From Conexibacter sp. CPCC 205762 (lineage in GTDB: Bacteria; Actinomycetota; Thermoleophilia; Solirubrobacterales; Solirubrobacteraceae), in the NCBI RefSeq assembly GCF_030646155.1, contig NZ_JAUTDN010000039.1, positions 1 through 62,556 on the forward strand: 62,556 nt of DNA. Reading direction: 5' to 3'. Both the position numbers and the translations under genes were made by a program. The notes beneath the pieces were generated by a model. The model saw only the letters and a program-made list of their open reading frames with translations, was not told the origin of the DNA and ran no database searches. This document shows, piece after piece, positions 27,459 to 35,041 of the stretch (positions are counted from its first letter, which is position 1; every line of letters starts with the position of its first letter).

Positions 27459-29261
27459 TCAGTCGCCCGTGGCGACCGGCGTCGGCGTCAGCGGCCGGTG
27501 GACGGTCGCCGTCGGCGAGTTGTGCGGGTCGCGGATCTTCCATCGCGACGGGCCCAGCGGCCCGGTCGTGCCGCCGATGTCGCCGATCTTGCCCCAGGCG
27601 CCGCCGAAGCCGTACCAGGGCCGCGTGCGGACGTCGACGACCTGCTCCCAGGTGCGCCACTGCGGGCAGTCGGTGCAGGCGCTCGCGCGGTCGAAGATCG
27701 GCAGCTTGACCGGCGTGCCGCCGACCTTCGGCAGCGACTCGTAGGCGCCGGCCGCCCAGTAGGTCGCGTGGCTGCCGAGCGCGCTGTAGACGAACGGGTG
27801 CGTGCCGCCGTCGCCGTCGACCTTGCGGACCGACGCCCACGGCACGTCGCGCGACTCGTCGTGGGTGTGGAAGCGGACCGACAGCGGCGTCCAGCGGTCG
27901 CCGCCGTCGTCTCTCAGCTGCACGCTGATCCGCTCCCAGTCGCCCTCGTGCTCGAGATGGCTCGTGACCGAGCCGGGCCCCGGCGGCTGGCTGAGGCCGT
28001 AGAAGAACCAGTAGGTGATGCGCAGGCCGCCCGTGTCGGGGTCGCGCCCCTGCTCGACGTAGACCGGCGCGCCCTTCAGCGTCTCCTGCGGCCCGACCCG
28101 CTCGACCTTCGCCGGCGGCGTGCGCCAGGCGTTGTCGACGTCGATCGCGAAGCCCTCGCGCGGGCCGAGGCCGGGCGGGCGGTCCTTCGTGTCGAACGGG
28201 CGCGTGTGGTCGGCGGCGGTGATCGCAGGCGCACGCGGATCCTCGCCGCAGCCTCTCGCCGCCGGGTGGTGGGCGTAGGGGGCGGCGCCGGCCAGCCGCG
28301 CCGGGTCGATCGGCCGCACCGTCACGGCGTCGCAGCCGTCCTGCTTCCACACCAGCGTCGCGTGTCTGAGCAGCTCGTCGGCCGAGGTCGGCAGCGAGCG
28401 CTCCTTGCGGTGGAGGCTGACGAGCGGCGCGAAGGTCGCGACCGGATCGACCGCCTGGACGGCGGCACCGGCGCCGCCGCCGGGCGCCTCGGTCGCGCTG
28501 CGCAGGTCGGCCAGCAGCGCCCGCGCCTGCTCGCGGCCGTCGTCGTCGCCGCCGAGCCCGGTCGGCGCGCGCAGCACGAGCGCCAGCACGCGGCTGCGGC
28601 GTATCTCGGCGATGCGGTCGACGGGCGCGTCGGCGAACGGGTCGTCGGCGGCGCCGCGGCCGGGCAGCGGCGCGACGTAGACGCTGTCGGCCGTCTGGCC
28701 GACGTAGAAGCCGGCGATGCTCGACGGTCTGCCGTCGAGCAGCAGCGCGACCGGCTCCAGCCGCGGGTCGGCGTGGGTGCGCACGACCGCGAGCGTCGCG
28801 CCGCCGACGGCGAAGGCGGTCAGCAGCGCGGCGGCGAGCGCGCGCTTCTGGCCCGAGACGATCGCGAGCGTCAGCAGCAGGCCGGAGACGATCAGCACCG
28901 CCGCCGTCGCGAGCCAGCCGAGCGGCGCGTCGAGCGGCGGCGGCAGCAGTGCGACGACCGTCACGAGCGCGGCCAGCACGACGAGCCCGAAGGCGAACCA
29001 GAACCACGTTCTTGCGTCGCGGTAGAGCAGCAGCACGAGCAGCGCGGCGGCGGCCGTCGCGATCGCGACCGGCAGCACCAGCACGTGCAGGCCGACGATC
29101 AGCAGCAGCTGCTTCGGCAGCAGCGCGATCGCCTGGTCGGCCGGCAGCCGCAGCGCGTCGAAGCGGATCCACAGGACGGCGCCGCCGGAGAGCGTCGCGA
29201 GCGCGGCGAAGCCGGCCAGCGCGCCCAGCAGCTGCAGTGCGGTCGTCACGCGTCTGTCCAC
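27459..29261 (-). CDS. membrane protein with Vps62-like C-terminal domain
   Basis: A 600-aa protein with about five N-terminal TM helices (residues 10-160) and an extracytoplasmic-looking C-terminal half. The latter has features of the Vps62/DUF946-type fold: YWFFYGLSQPPG, HLEHEGDWERISVQL, YSALGSHATYWAAGAYE and GAWGKIGDIGGTTGP. The first part of the soluble half (about 160-330) is unrecognised. GTG 29261 is the apparent start. It is transcribed against its neighbours, converging with proB, and belongs to the block that separates proB from proA. Function unknown; the family assignment is from motif memory. Confidence 0.7.
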   Translation of the reverse strand: MDRRVTTALQLLGALAGFAALATLSGGAVLWIRFDALRLPADQAIALLPKQLLLIVGLHVLVLPVAIATAAAALLVLLLYRDARTWFWFAFGLVVLAALVTVVALLPPPLDAPLGWLATAAVLIVSGLLLTLAIVSGQKRALAAALLTAFAVGGATLAVVRTHADPRLEPVALLLDGRPSSIAGFYVGQTADSVYVAPLPGRGAADDPFADAPVDRIAEIRRSRVLALVLRAPTGLGGDDDGREQARALLADLRSATEAPGGGAGAAVQAVDPVATFAPLVSLHRKERSLPTSADELLRHATLVWKQDGCDAVTVRPIDPARLAGAAPYAHHPAARGCGEDPRAPAITAADHTRPFDTKDRPPGLGPREGFAIDVDNAWRTPPAKVERVGPQETLKGAPVYVEQGRDPDTGGLRITYWFFYGLSQPPGPGSVTSHLEHEGDWERISVQLRDDGGDRWTPLSVRFHTHDESRDVPWASVRKVDGDGGTHPFVYSALGSHATYWAAGAYESLPKVGGTPVKLPIFDRASACTDCPQWRTWEQVVDVRTRPWYGFGGAWGKIGDIGGTTGPLGPSRWKIRDPHNSPTATVHRPLTPTPVATGD

Positions 29262-29353
29262 TGCTGCGAAAGTAGTCGATCGATCGGCCGGAGCGCGGCA
29301 GTTCGATCGCTCGCCGGGCGGCGTGTGAAGACCCCTGACATGGCGCGTGGGCG

Positions 29354-29382
29354 CTTCACCGCTCCGTCACAGAATTGGCCCG
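29354..29382 (+). promoter_or_regulatory. PHO-box-like direct repeats upstream of the HAD phosphatase
   Basis: Heptamers CTTCACC, CGTCACA and TGGCCCG are spaced 11 bases apart, resembling the GTTCACC-n4 direct repeat units bound by actinobacterial PhoP. The part CGTCACAGAATTGGC is nearly repeated before the glycerophosphodiesterase gene (36638-36653). Both stand exactly 13 bases before the aligned -10 position. Confidence 0.45.
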
Positions 29383-29391
29383 ACCGCCTCA

Positions 29392-29397
29392 TACCTT
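29392..29397 (+). promoter_or_regulatory. -10-like element of a leaderless promoter (HAD phosphatase)
   Basis: TACCTT (TANNNT) ends six bases before ATG 29404, and no Shine-Dalgarno is present, so transcription probably begins at or next to the start codon. Confidence 0.45.
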
Positions 29398-29403
29398 GCT
29401 GGG

Positions 29404-30639
29404 ATGGACCAGGCTTACCGCAACACCGCGCGCGCGTTCGCGTGCGCAGCCGTCACCGTCGCCGGTGCGATCTCGCTGCTGCCGGGGAGCGCGGCGGCGA
29501 AGACACCCGCCGAGCGACAGACCTACGTCGAATCGGGCACGTACAGCGCCGAGCTGAAGGCGGCGATCGATCCCGCCAAGCAGTGGATCACGCGCCGCGC
29601 CGCCGCGAACGCGAAGCAGACGCAGGCGTGCGAGGCGGCCGGCTACCCGGTCGGCAGCGCCGATCCGGGCCCCGACCCGCAGGCCGACTACAGCGTCGTC
29701 GTCCCGGAGCCCGCGCCGGAGGCCGTCGCCGCCGTCCGGCTGACGCCGGCGAGAGCGCGCACCGCCGTCAAGCGGGCGCAGCGCTCCGTCTCCGCTGACC
29801 GCGCCCGCGTGCGCTCGCTGTCGCGCAGACTCGCTCGCGCTCAGCGCGACACGGCCGCGCTGCGCAGATCGCTGGCGAAGGCGCGCAGAGCGCTGAAGCA
29901 GTCCCAGCAGGCGCTCGCCGCCGCCAGAAAGGCGCTCGACAAGGCGCTCAGAACGCCGGCGCCCGGCGGCAACACGAATCCGGTCCCGACGACGCCCGCG
30001 CCGGCGACGCCGAAGCCCGACCTCGGCAACGACGTCCCGCCGATCGAGCAGCCGCCGGCGCCCGACCCGGACGTGACGAAGAAGTCGTGCGCGGCCGTCG
30101 AGAAGCTCGCGATCGGCTTCGACGCCGACGAGACGGCCTTCTCGAACTACCACGCGTTCGCGCCCACCGCGAACTACCAGGACCTCTTCTCGATCCGCAA
30201 CCAGGCGCTCGGGACCGGCATCGCGCTCGGCCCGGTGCTGGAGCTGTACAGACTGGCGCGCAGATACGAGGTGTCGGTCTTCATCATCACCGCGCGCTTC
30301 GACCCGATCCTCGCCGACCCGAGCAACAGAGCGCTGTACGAGAGCGGCTCGCTCTGCAGAGCGCCGTACGACGCGATCGGCCTCTGCGGGATCGACCTGA
30401 CCAGATACGACTACCGCGGCATCACGCAGAGAAACCTCGCCGAGGCCGGCTACACCGAGGTCGAGGGGCTCTACATGCGGCCCGAGAACGGCACCGACAA
30501 GGGCGTCGTGAAGGCGTCGCAGCGGGCCGAGCTGGAGCGCCGCCGCGGCTACGAGGTGATCGCGATGGTCGGCGACAACGGCAGCGACATCGCCGGCGGC
30601 TGGTACGAGAAGGGCTTCCGCATCCCGACGCTGGACTGA
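29404..30639 (+). CDS. secreted HAD-superfamily acid phosphatase-like protein
   Basis: A 411-aa exported protein. A signal peptide (residues 1-32, ending GSAAAK) is followed by a helical region, a basic coiled coil (about 118-182, rich in RRLARAQRDTAALRR-type heptads) and a Pro-rich linker. The C-terminal HAD domain has the nucleophile motif DADET at 240-244 (IGFDADETAFSNYH), with IITAR as motif II and MVGDNGSDIAGG as the metal motif. This resembles class B/IIIB acid phosphatases. I start at ATG 29404; an upstream frame extension lacks a signal sequence. PHO-box-like repeats upstream fit a phosphate-starvation role. AGA codons are common in the coiled coil. Confidence 0.85.
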   Translation: MDQAYRNTARAFACAAVTVAGAISLLPGSAAAKTPAERQTYVESGTYSAELKAAIDPAKQWITRRAAANAKQTQACEAAGYPVGSADPGPDPQADYSVVVPEPAPEAVAAVRLTPARARTAVKRAQRSVSADRARVRSLSRRLARAQRDTAALRRSLAKARRALKQSQQALAAARKALDKALRTPAPGGNTNPVPTTPAPATPKPDLGNDVPPIEQPPAPDPDVTKKSCAAVEKLAIGFDADETAFSNYHAFAPTANYQDLFSIRNQALGTGIALGPVLELYRLARRYEVSVFIITARFDPILADPSNRALYESGSLCRAPYDAIGLCGIDLTRYDYRGITQRNLAEAGYTEVEGLYMRPENGTDKGVVKASQRAELERRRGYEVIAMVGDNGSDIAGGWYEKGFRIPTLD

Positions 30640-30646
30640 CCCACCC

Positions 30647-30675
30647 AGGGCGGCCGGCTGGCATCCGGCCGCCCT
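30647..30675 (+). terminator. terminator after the HAD phosphatase
   Basis: A perfect 11-bp stem (agggcggccgg with ccggccgccct) with a 7-base loop begins eight bases after the stop codon. Confidence 0.75.
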
Positions 30676-30709
30676 ATGCGGCACAATCGATGACGTGACG
30701 CACCCGCGC

Positions 30710-30772
30710 ATGCACGCCGACCGACTTACGGACGCCCACCGCGTCCTCGTCGGCGTACGCGTATCCGGCTGA
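30710..30772 (+). CDS. candidate leader peptide 1 upstream of ilvB, 20 aa
   Basis: A short frame from ATG 30710 encodes MHADRLTDAHRVLVGVRVSG, with a Val/Leu cluster (VLVGVRV) near its end, and stops before a strong GC hairpin (30795-30816, stem gccgccgc/gcggcggc). A possible -10 CACAAT lies just upstream at about 30682-30687. Leader peptide followed by hairpin suits transcription attenuation, but there is no good Shine-Dalgarno, so this is tentative. Confidence 0.3.
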   Translation: MHADRLTDAHRVLVGVRVSG

Positions 30773-30794
30773 GCCTCGCGCTCGCCGCCCACGC

Positions 30795-30816
30795 GCCGCC
30801 GCCTCGCCGCGGCGGC
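30795..30816 (+). promoter_or_regulatory. hairpin in the ilvB leader, possible attenuator
   Basis: An 8-bp perfect stem with a 6-base loop lies between the two candidate leader peptides in the 314-bp gap before ilvB. A second smaller inverted repeat (tccgcg/cgcgga) follows near 30833-30850. Confidence 0.4.
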
Positions 30817-30885
30817 CGCAGCCCCGTCTCGTCCGCGCCCGCGCGCGGATCCTCGTCTCGTCACCGAACCGCCCAGGAGCCCCAG

Positions 30886-30975
30886 ATGCCGCGTCTCACG
30901 CTCGTCGTACTCACCACCGCCCGCACCATCGCCGGTCATGAAGGGAGCGCACGATGCGCGGCGCCGACGCCCTGA
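30886..30975 (+). CDS. ilvB leader peptide, 29 aa, overlapping the ilvB start
   Basis: ATG 30886 follows a strong AGGAG by six bases. The peptide begins MPRLTLVVLTTARTIAGH and continues into the ilvB coding start, ending at TGA 30973-30975. The cluster L-T-L-V-V-L-T-T-A-R-T-I is rich in branched-chain residues and threonine and resembles the leader peptide I recall for Corynebacterium ilvBN (which also has RLVVVTAR). Ribosome stalling here could control ilvB expression. The overlap by 22 bases with ilvB suggests that control may act on translation coupling as well as on transcription. Confidence 0.55.
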   Translation: MPRLTLVVLTTARTIAGHEGSARCAAPTP

Positions 30976-32657
30976 CGAAGGCGCTCGAGCGCGAGGGCGT
31001 CGACACCGTCTTCGGGATCCCGGGCGGCGCCAACCTGCCGATCTACGACGCGCTCGTCGACGCCCGCATCCGCCACGTGCTGATGCGCCACGAGGCCGGC
31101 GCCGGCCACGCCGCGCAGGGCTACGCGCGCGCGACCGGCCGCGTCGGCGTCGCCTTCGCGACCTCCGGCCCCGGCGCGACCAACCTGCTGACGCCGATCT
31201 GCGACGCCTACATGGACTCGACGCCGACCGTCTTCGTGACCGGCCAGGTGCGGACCGACCTGCTCGGCACGAACGCCTTCCAGGAGGCCGACGTGATCGG
31301 CATGACGGCGCCGATGGTCAAGCACGCGATCGCCGTCCAGTCGGCCGACGAGCTGCAGCAGGCGATCCACGACGCCTTCCACATCGCCCGCACCGGCCGC
31401 CCCGGCCCGGTGCTCGTCGACGTGCCCTCCGACCTCGCGCGCGGCCCGGCGCGCGACATCGAGCCGCACGCGCCGCAGACGCCGGGCTACCAGCCGCGCA
31501 CGAAGCCCAACGGCAAGCAGGTGCGGCTGGCGGCGCAGGCGATCGCGGCCGCGCAGCGGCCGGTGCTCTACGCCGGCGGCGGCGTCGTCCACGCCGAGGC
31601 GGCGGGCGAGCTGGCGGCGCTTGCGCGGCTGGCGCGGCTGCCGGTCACGACGACGCTGATGGGCCTCGGCGCCTTCCCGGCCTCCGACCGCCGCTGGCTC
31701 GGCATGCTCGGGATGCACGGCACGAAGACGGCCAACTGGGCGGTCGACGAGTGCGACCTGCTGATCGCCGTCGGCGCCCGCTTCGACGATCGCGTCACCG
31801 GCGCGCTGGACCAGTTCGCCCCGCACGCGAAGGTGATCCACCTCGACGTCGACCCGAGCGAGATCGGCAAGCTGCGCGCGGCGCACGTGCCGATCGCGGC
31901 CGACGCGCGGCTGGGCCTGGCGGCGATCGCCGAGGCGTACTCGGCGCTGCCGGAGCAGCCCGCGACGGCCCGGCTGGACGCCTGGTGGCAGCGGATCGAC
32001 GCGTGGCGCGCGGCGGAGCCGTTCGACGTGCCGGCGCCCGGGTGGTCTGAGGGCAGCGGGCCGGGCGACGGGATCGACCCGCACGGCCTGCTCGACGCCG
32101 TCCAGGCCGCCAGCGAGGGCCGCGCGATCGTCGCGACCGACGTCGGTCAGCACCAGATGTGGGCCGCCAACCGGCTGCGCTTCGAGCAGCCGCGCCAGTG
32201 GCTGACGAGCGGCGGCCACGGCACGATGGGCTACGGCCTGCCGGCCGCGCTCGGCGCCGCCGCCGCGCGGCCGGGGGAGACGGTCGTCTGCGTCTCCGGC
32301 GAGGGCTCGCTGCTGATGAACGTGCAGGAGCTGGCGACGGCGGTCGAGGAGCGGCTGCCGGTGAAGATCGTGCTGATGCACAACGGCACGCTCGGAATGG
32401 TCCGTCAGCAGCAGGACATGTTCTGGGGCGGCCGGCGCCAGTCGGTCGACCTCGGCACGTCGCCCGACTGGCCGCTGCTGGCGCAGGCGTTCGGCCTCGA
32501 CGGCCGCCGCGTGACCGAGCAGGAGGAGGTCGCAGACGCGGTCGCCGAGACGCTCGCCGCCGACGGCCCGTCGCTGCTGGAGGTGCGGATCGCGCCCGAG
32601 GCCGACTGCCTGCCGATGTTCAAGCCGGGCGGCCCCGCGCGCGAGATGATCGGCTGA
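30954..32657 (+). CDS. ilvB: acetolactate synthase large subunit
   Basis: A 567-aa ThDP enzyme for the first common step of Val/Leu/Ile synthesis. The ThDP-activating Glu47 is in MRHEAGAGHAAQGYAR. The FAD/PYR regions (SGPGATNLLTPI, GQVRTDLLGTNAFQEAD) are typical of acetolactate synthase. The ThDP-Mg motif reads GEGS (449-452) instead of the usual GDGS, so Glu450 replaces the metal-binding Asp; the paired Asn477 (LMHN) is kept. A GAAGGGAG Shine-Dalgarno precedes ATG 30954. No ilvN or ilvC follows; proA does. A leader peptide overlaps the start. A catabolic acetolactate synthase or related carboligase is the alternative. Confidence 0.85.
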   Translation: MRGADALTKALEREGVDTVFGIPGGANLPIYDALVDARIRHVLMRHEAGAGHAAQGYARATGRVGVAFATSGPGATNLLTPICDAYMDSTPTVFVTGQVRTDLLGTNAFQEADVIGMTAPMVKHAIAVQSADELQQAIHDAFHIARTGRPGPVLVDVPSDLARGPARDIEPHAPQTPGYQPRTKPNGKQVRLAAQAIAAAQRPVLYAGGGVVHAEAAGELAALARLARLPVTTTLMGLGAFPASDRRWLGMLGMHGTKTANWAVDECDLLIAVGARFDDRVTGALDQFAPHAKVIHLDVDPSEIGKLRAAHVPIAADARLGLAAIAEAYSALPEQPATARLDAWWQRIDAWRAAEPFDVPAPGWSEGSGPGDGIDPHGLLDAVQAASEGRAIVATDVGQHQMWAANRLRFEQPRQWLTSGGHGTMGYGLPAALGAAAARPGETVVCVSGEGSLLMNVQELATAVEERLPVKIVLMHNGTLGMVRQQQDMFWGGRRQSVDLGTSPDWPLLAQAFGLDGRRVTEQEEVADAVAETLAADGPSLLEVRIAPEADCLPMFKPGGPAREMIG

Positions 32658-32688
32658 TTCCGGGACGGGCGTGCTGGCGCGGGTCGAG

Positions 32689-32694
32689 TACCCT
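32689..32694 (+). promoter_or_regulatory. -10-like element of a leaderless promoter (proA)
   Basis: TACCCT ends six bases before the proA ATG, with no Shine-Dalgarno between, the same geometry as before the HAD phosphatase. It suggests proA has its own promoter after ilvB. Confidence 0.45.
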
Positions 32695-32700
32695 GTTGCG

Positions 32701-33975
32701 ATGGCCATCAGCACGCCCGTCACCTCCGTCGCCGACGTCTGCATCGCAGCGAAGGCCGCCGCGGCGCCGCTCGCGGCGCTCGGCTCGGACGTCAAGGACC
32801 GCGCCCTGCGCGCCATCGCCGACGCGCTGATCGCCCGCACGTCAGAGATCCTCGCCGCCAACGCGCTCGACCTCGAGGCCGGCCGCGCCAACGACATCGG
32901 CGCCGCGCTGCTGGACCGGCTCGCGCTGACGCCCGAGCGGATCGAGGGGATCGCCGCCGGCACGCGCGCGATCGCGGCGCTGCCCGATCCCGTCGGCGAG
33001 ACGATCGACGGCCACCGCCTGCCCAACGGCGTCGACGTGCGCCGCGTGCGCGTCCCCTTCGGCGTCGTCGCGGTCGTCTACGAGGCGCGCCCGAACGTGA
33101 CGATCGACGCCGCCGGGCTGGCGCTCAAGTCCGGCAACGCGATCGTGCTGCGCGGCTCCTCCAGCGCGATCCACTCAAACCGCGTGCTGGTCGAGATCGC
33201 GGCGCAGGCGGCCGAGGAGGTCGGCGTCCCGCAGGGCGCGATCTCGCTCGTCGCCGGCGGCGGCCGCGAGGAGCTGGCCGAGCTGGCGACGCAGGACGGC
33301 GTCGTCGACCTGATCTTCCCGCGCGGCGGCGAGGGGCTGAAGAACGCGCTGAAGGCGGTTGCGACCGTCCCCGTGATCTACGCCGCCTCCGGCAACTGCC
33401 ATCTGTTCGTCGACGCCAGCGGCGACCTCGACGACGCCGAGGCGATCCTGCTCAACGGCAAGACGCAGCGCCCCGGCGTCTGCAACGCGCTGGAGACGCT
33501 GCTCGTGCATGCCGACGCGGCGGCCGCCTTCCTGCCGCGCGCGACGAAGGCGCTGGCCGCGGCCGGCGTCGAGCTGCGCGGCGACGAGCGCACGCGCGCG
33601 CTCGCCGGCCCCGGCGTCGAGATCGCGCCGGCCGGCGAGGAGGACTGGGAGACCGAGTACCTCGCGCTGACGATCGCGATCAAGGTCGTCGACAGCGCCG
33701 CGGAGGCGATCGCCCACATCGGCCGCTACGGCTCGGGCCACTCGGAGGCGATCGTGACGCAGTCGAGCGACTCCGCGCGCGCCTTCCAGCTCGGCGTCGA
33801 CGCCGCCTGCGTCTACGTCAACGTCTCGACCCGCTTCACCGACGGGGGCGAGTTCGGGATGGGCGCCGAGATCGGCAACTCGACGCAGAAGCTGCACGCG
33901 CGCGGCCCGATCGGCGTGCGCGAGCTGACGACCTTCAAGTACCTGATCGAGGGCACCGGTCAGGTGCGCGTCTGA
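32701..33975 (+). CDS. proA: gamma-glutamyl phosphate reductase
   Basis: The second enzyme of proline synthesis, 424 aa, reducing glutamyl phosphate with NADPH. The aldehyde-dehydrogenase-fold motifs are VVYEARPNVTIDAAGLALKSGNA, the catalytic Cys in QRPGVCNALETLL, and the C-terminal GPIGVRELTTFKY. ATG 32701 is used; the frame open upstream is spurious. It is followed closely by nadD and rsfS. Confidence 0.96.
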   Translation: MAISTPVTSVADVCIAAKAAAAPLAALGSDVKDRALRAIADALIARTSEILAANALDLEAGRANDIGAALLDRLALTPERIEGIAAGTRAIAALPDPVGETIDGHRLPNGVDVRRVRVPFGVVAVVYEARPNVTIDAAGLALKSGNAIVLRGSSSAIHSNRVLVEIAAQAAEEVGVPQGAISLVAGGGREELAELATQDGVVDLIFPRGGEGLKNALKAVATVPVIYAASGNCHLFVDASGDLDDAEAILLNGKTQRPGVCNALETLLVHADAAAAFLPRATKALAAAGVELRGDERTRALAGPGVEIAPAGEEDWETEYLALTIAIKVVDSAAEAIAHIGRYGSGHSEAIVTQSSDSARAFQLGVDAACVYVNVSTRFTDGGEFGMGAEIGNSTQKLHARGPIGVRELTTFKYLIEGTGQVRV

Positions 33976-33998
33976 GCGCCGTCGCGCCGCTGTCGCAG

Positions 33999-34622
33999 AT
34001 GCGCGTCGGCATCCTGGGCGGGACCTTCAACCCGCCGCATCTCGCTCACCTCGTCTGCGCGCAGGAGGCGCACGCGCAGCTCGGGCTGGACCGCGTCGTG
34101 CTGATGCCGGCGGGCGTCCCGCCGCACAAGGCGCTGGCCGACGGCGACCCGTCGGCGGAGGAGCGCTTCGCGCTCTGCCAGGCGGCGATCGCGGGCGACG
34201 AGCGCTTCGCCGTCTCGCGCGCGGAGCTGGACCGGCCGGGACGGTCCTGGACGGTCGATACCCTGCGTCTGTTGCGTGACGACAATCCGCAGGAGGAGCT
34301 GACGTTCATCGTCGGCGGCGACATGGCCGCGAGCCTGCCGAGCTGGCGCGAGCCGGAGGCGGTGCTGGAGCTGGCGACGCTCGCGGTCGCCGAACGCGTC
34401 GGCGCCAAGCGGGCGCAGATCGAGCGCGAGCTGGCGCCGCTGGCGGGCGCGGAGCGGATCAGGTTCTTCGACATGCCGCGCATCGACGTCTCCTCGTCGC
34501 TGGTGCGCGAGCGGGTCGCCGACGGGCGGCCGATCAGATATCTCGTGCCGGACGCCGTGCAGACGGCGATCGAGCGCGACGGGCTCTACCGTGGCACGCG
34601 GGGGGAGGTGACGAACATATGA
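33999..34622 (+). CDS. nadD: nicotinate-nucleotide adenylyltransferase
   Basis: A 207-aa enzyme forming deamido-NAD from nicotinate mononucleotide and ATP. The nucleotidyltransferase HxGH-like motif is GILGGTFNPPHLAH, and the C-terminal motif is DVSSSLVR. WTVDTLRLLR and FIVGGDM are typical. ATG 33999 gives the normal N-terminus. rsfS overlaps its stop by four bases. Confidence 0.95.
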   Translation: MRVGILGGTFNPPHLAHLVCAQEAHAQLGLDRVVLMPAGVPPHKALADGDPSAEERFALCQAAIAGDERFAVSRAELDRPGRSWTVDTLRLLRDDNPQEELTFIVGGDMAASLPSWREPEAVLELATLAVAERVGAKRAQIERELAPLAGAERIRFFDMPRIDVSSSLVRERVADGRPIRYLVPDAVQTAIERDGLYRGTRGEVTNI

Positions 34623-34996
34623 CACAACAGGAACTGACCGGAGCCGATCTGGCCGAGGCGATCGCAGAGGTCGCCGACGACAGAAAGGCGATCGACATCG
34701 TCGAGCTGGATCTGCGCGGGGTGCTCGGCTACGCCGACTACTTCGTGATCGCGACGGGTAACACCGACCGCCAGGTGAAGGCGCTGCACGACGCCGTCCA
34801 CGAACGGATGAAGAAGGAACACGGCCTGCTGCCGCGCCGCGTCGAGGGACTGCCGCAAGCCCAGTGGGTCTTGATGGATTATCTCGACGTGGTGGTGCAC
34901 TTCTTCACGCCTGACACGCGCGCGTTCTACCGGCTCGAGCAGCTGTGGGGCGAGGCCCCCGCCCGCGCGATCGGGTCCGGCGTGGCCGAGGCGTGA
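34619..34996 (+). CDS. rsfS: ribosomal silencing factor RsfS
   Basis: A 125-aa protein that binds L14 and blocks subunit joining in starvation. It shows the family core KAIDIVELDLRG, YADYFVIATGNTDRQVKAL and WVLMDYLDVVVHFF. A GGGGGGAGG Shine-Dalgarno is about 10 bases before ATG 34619, inside the nadD end. The C-terminal EQLWGEAP is as expected. Confidence 0.95.
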   Translation: MTQQELTGADLAEAIAEVADDRKAIDIVELDLRGVLGYADYFVIATGNTDRQVKALHDAVHERMKKEHGLLPRRVEGLPQAQWVLMDYLDVVVHFFTPDTRAFYRLEQLWGEAPARAIGSGVAEA

Positions 34997-35041
34997 GCCG
35001 CCGCCGGTACTGACGAAGACGAGGAAGAGACGGGAGGCAGC

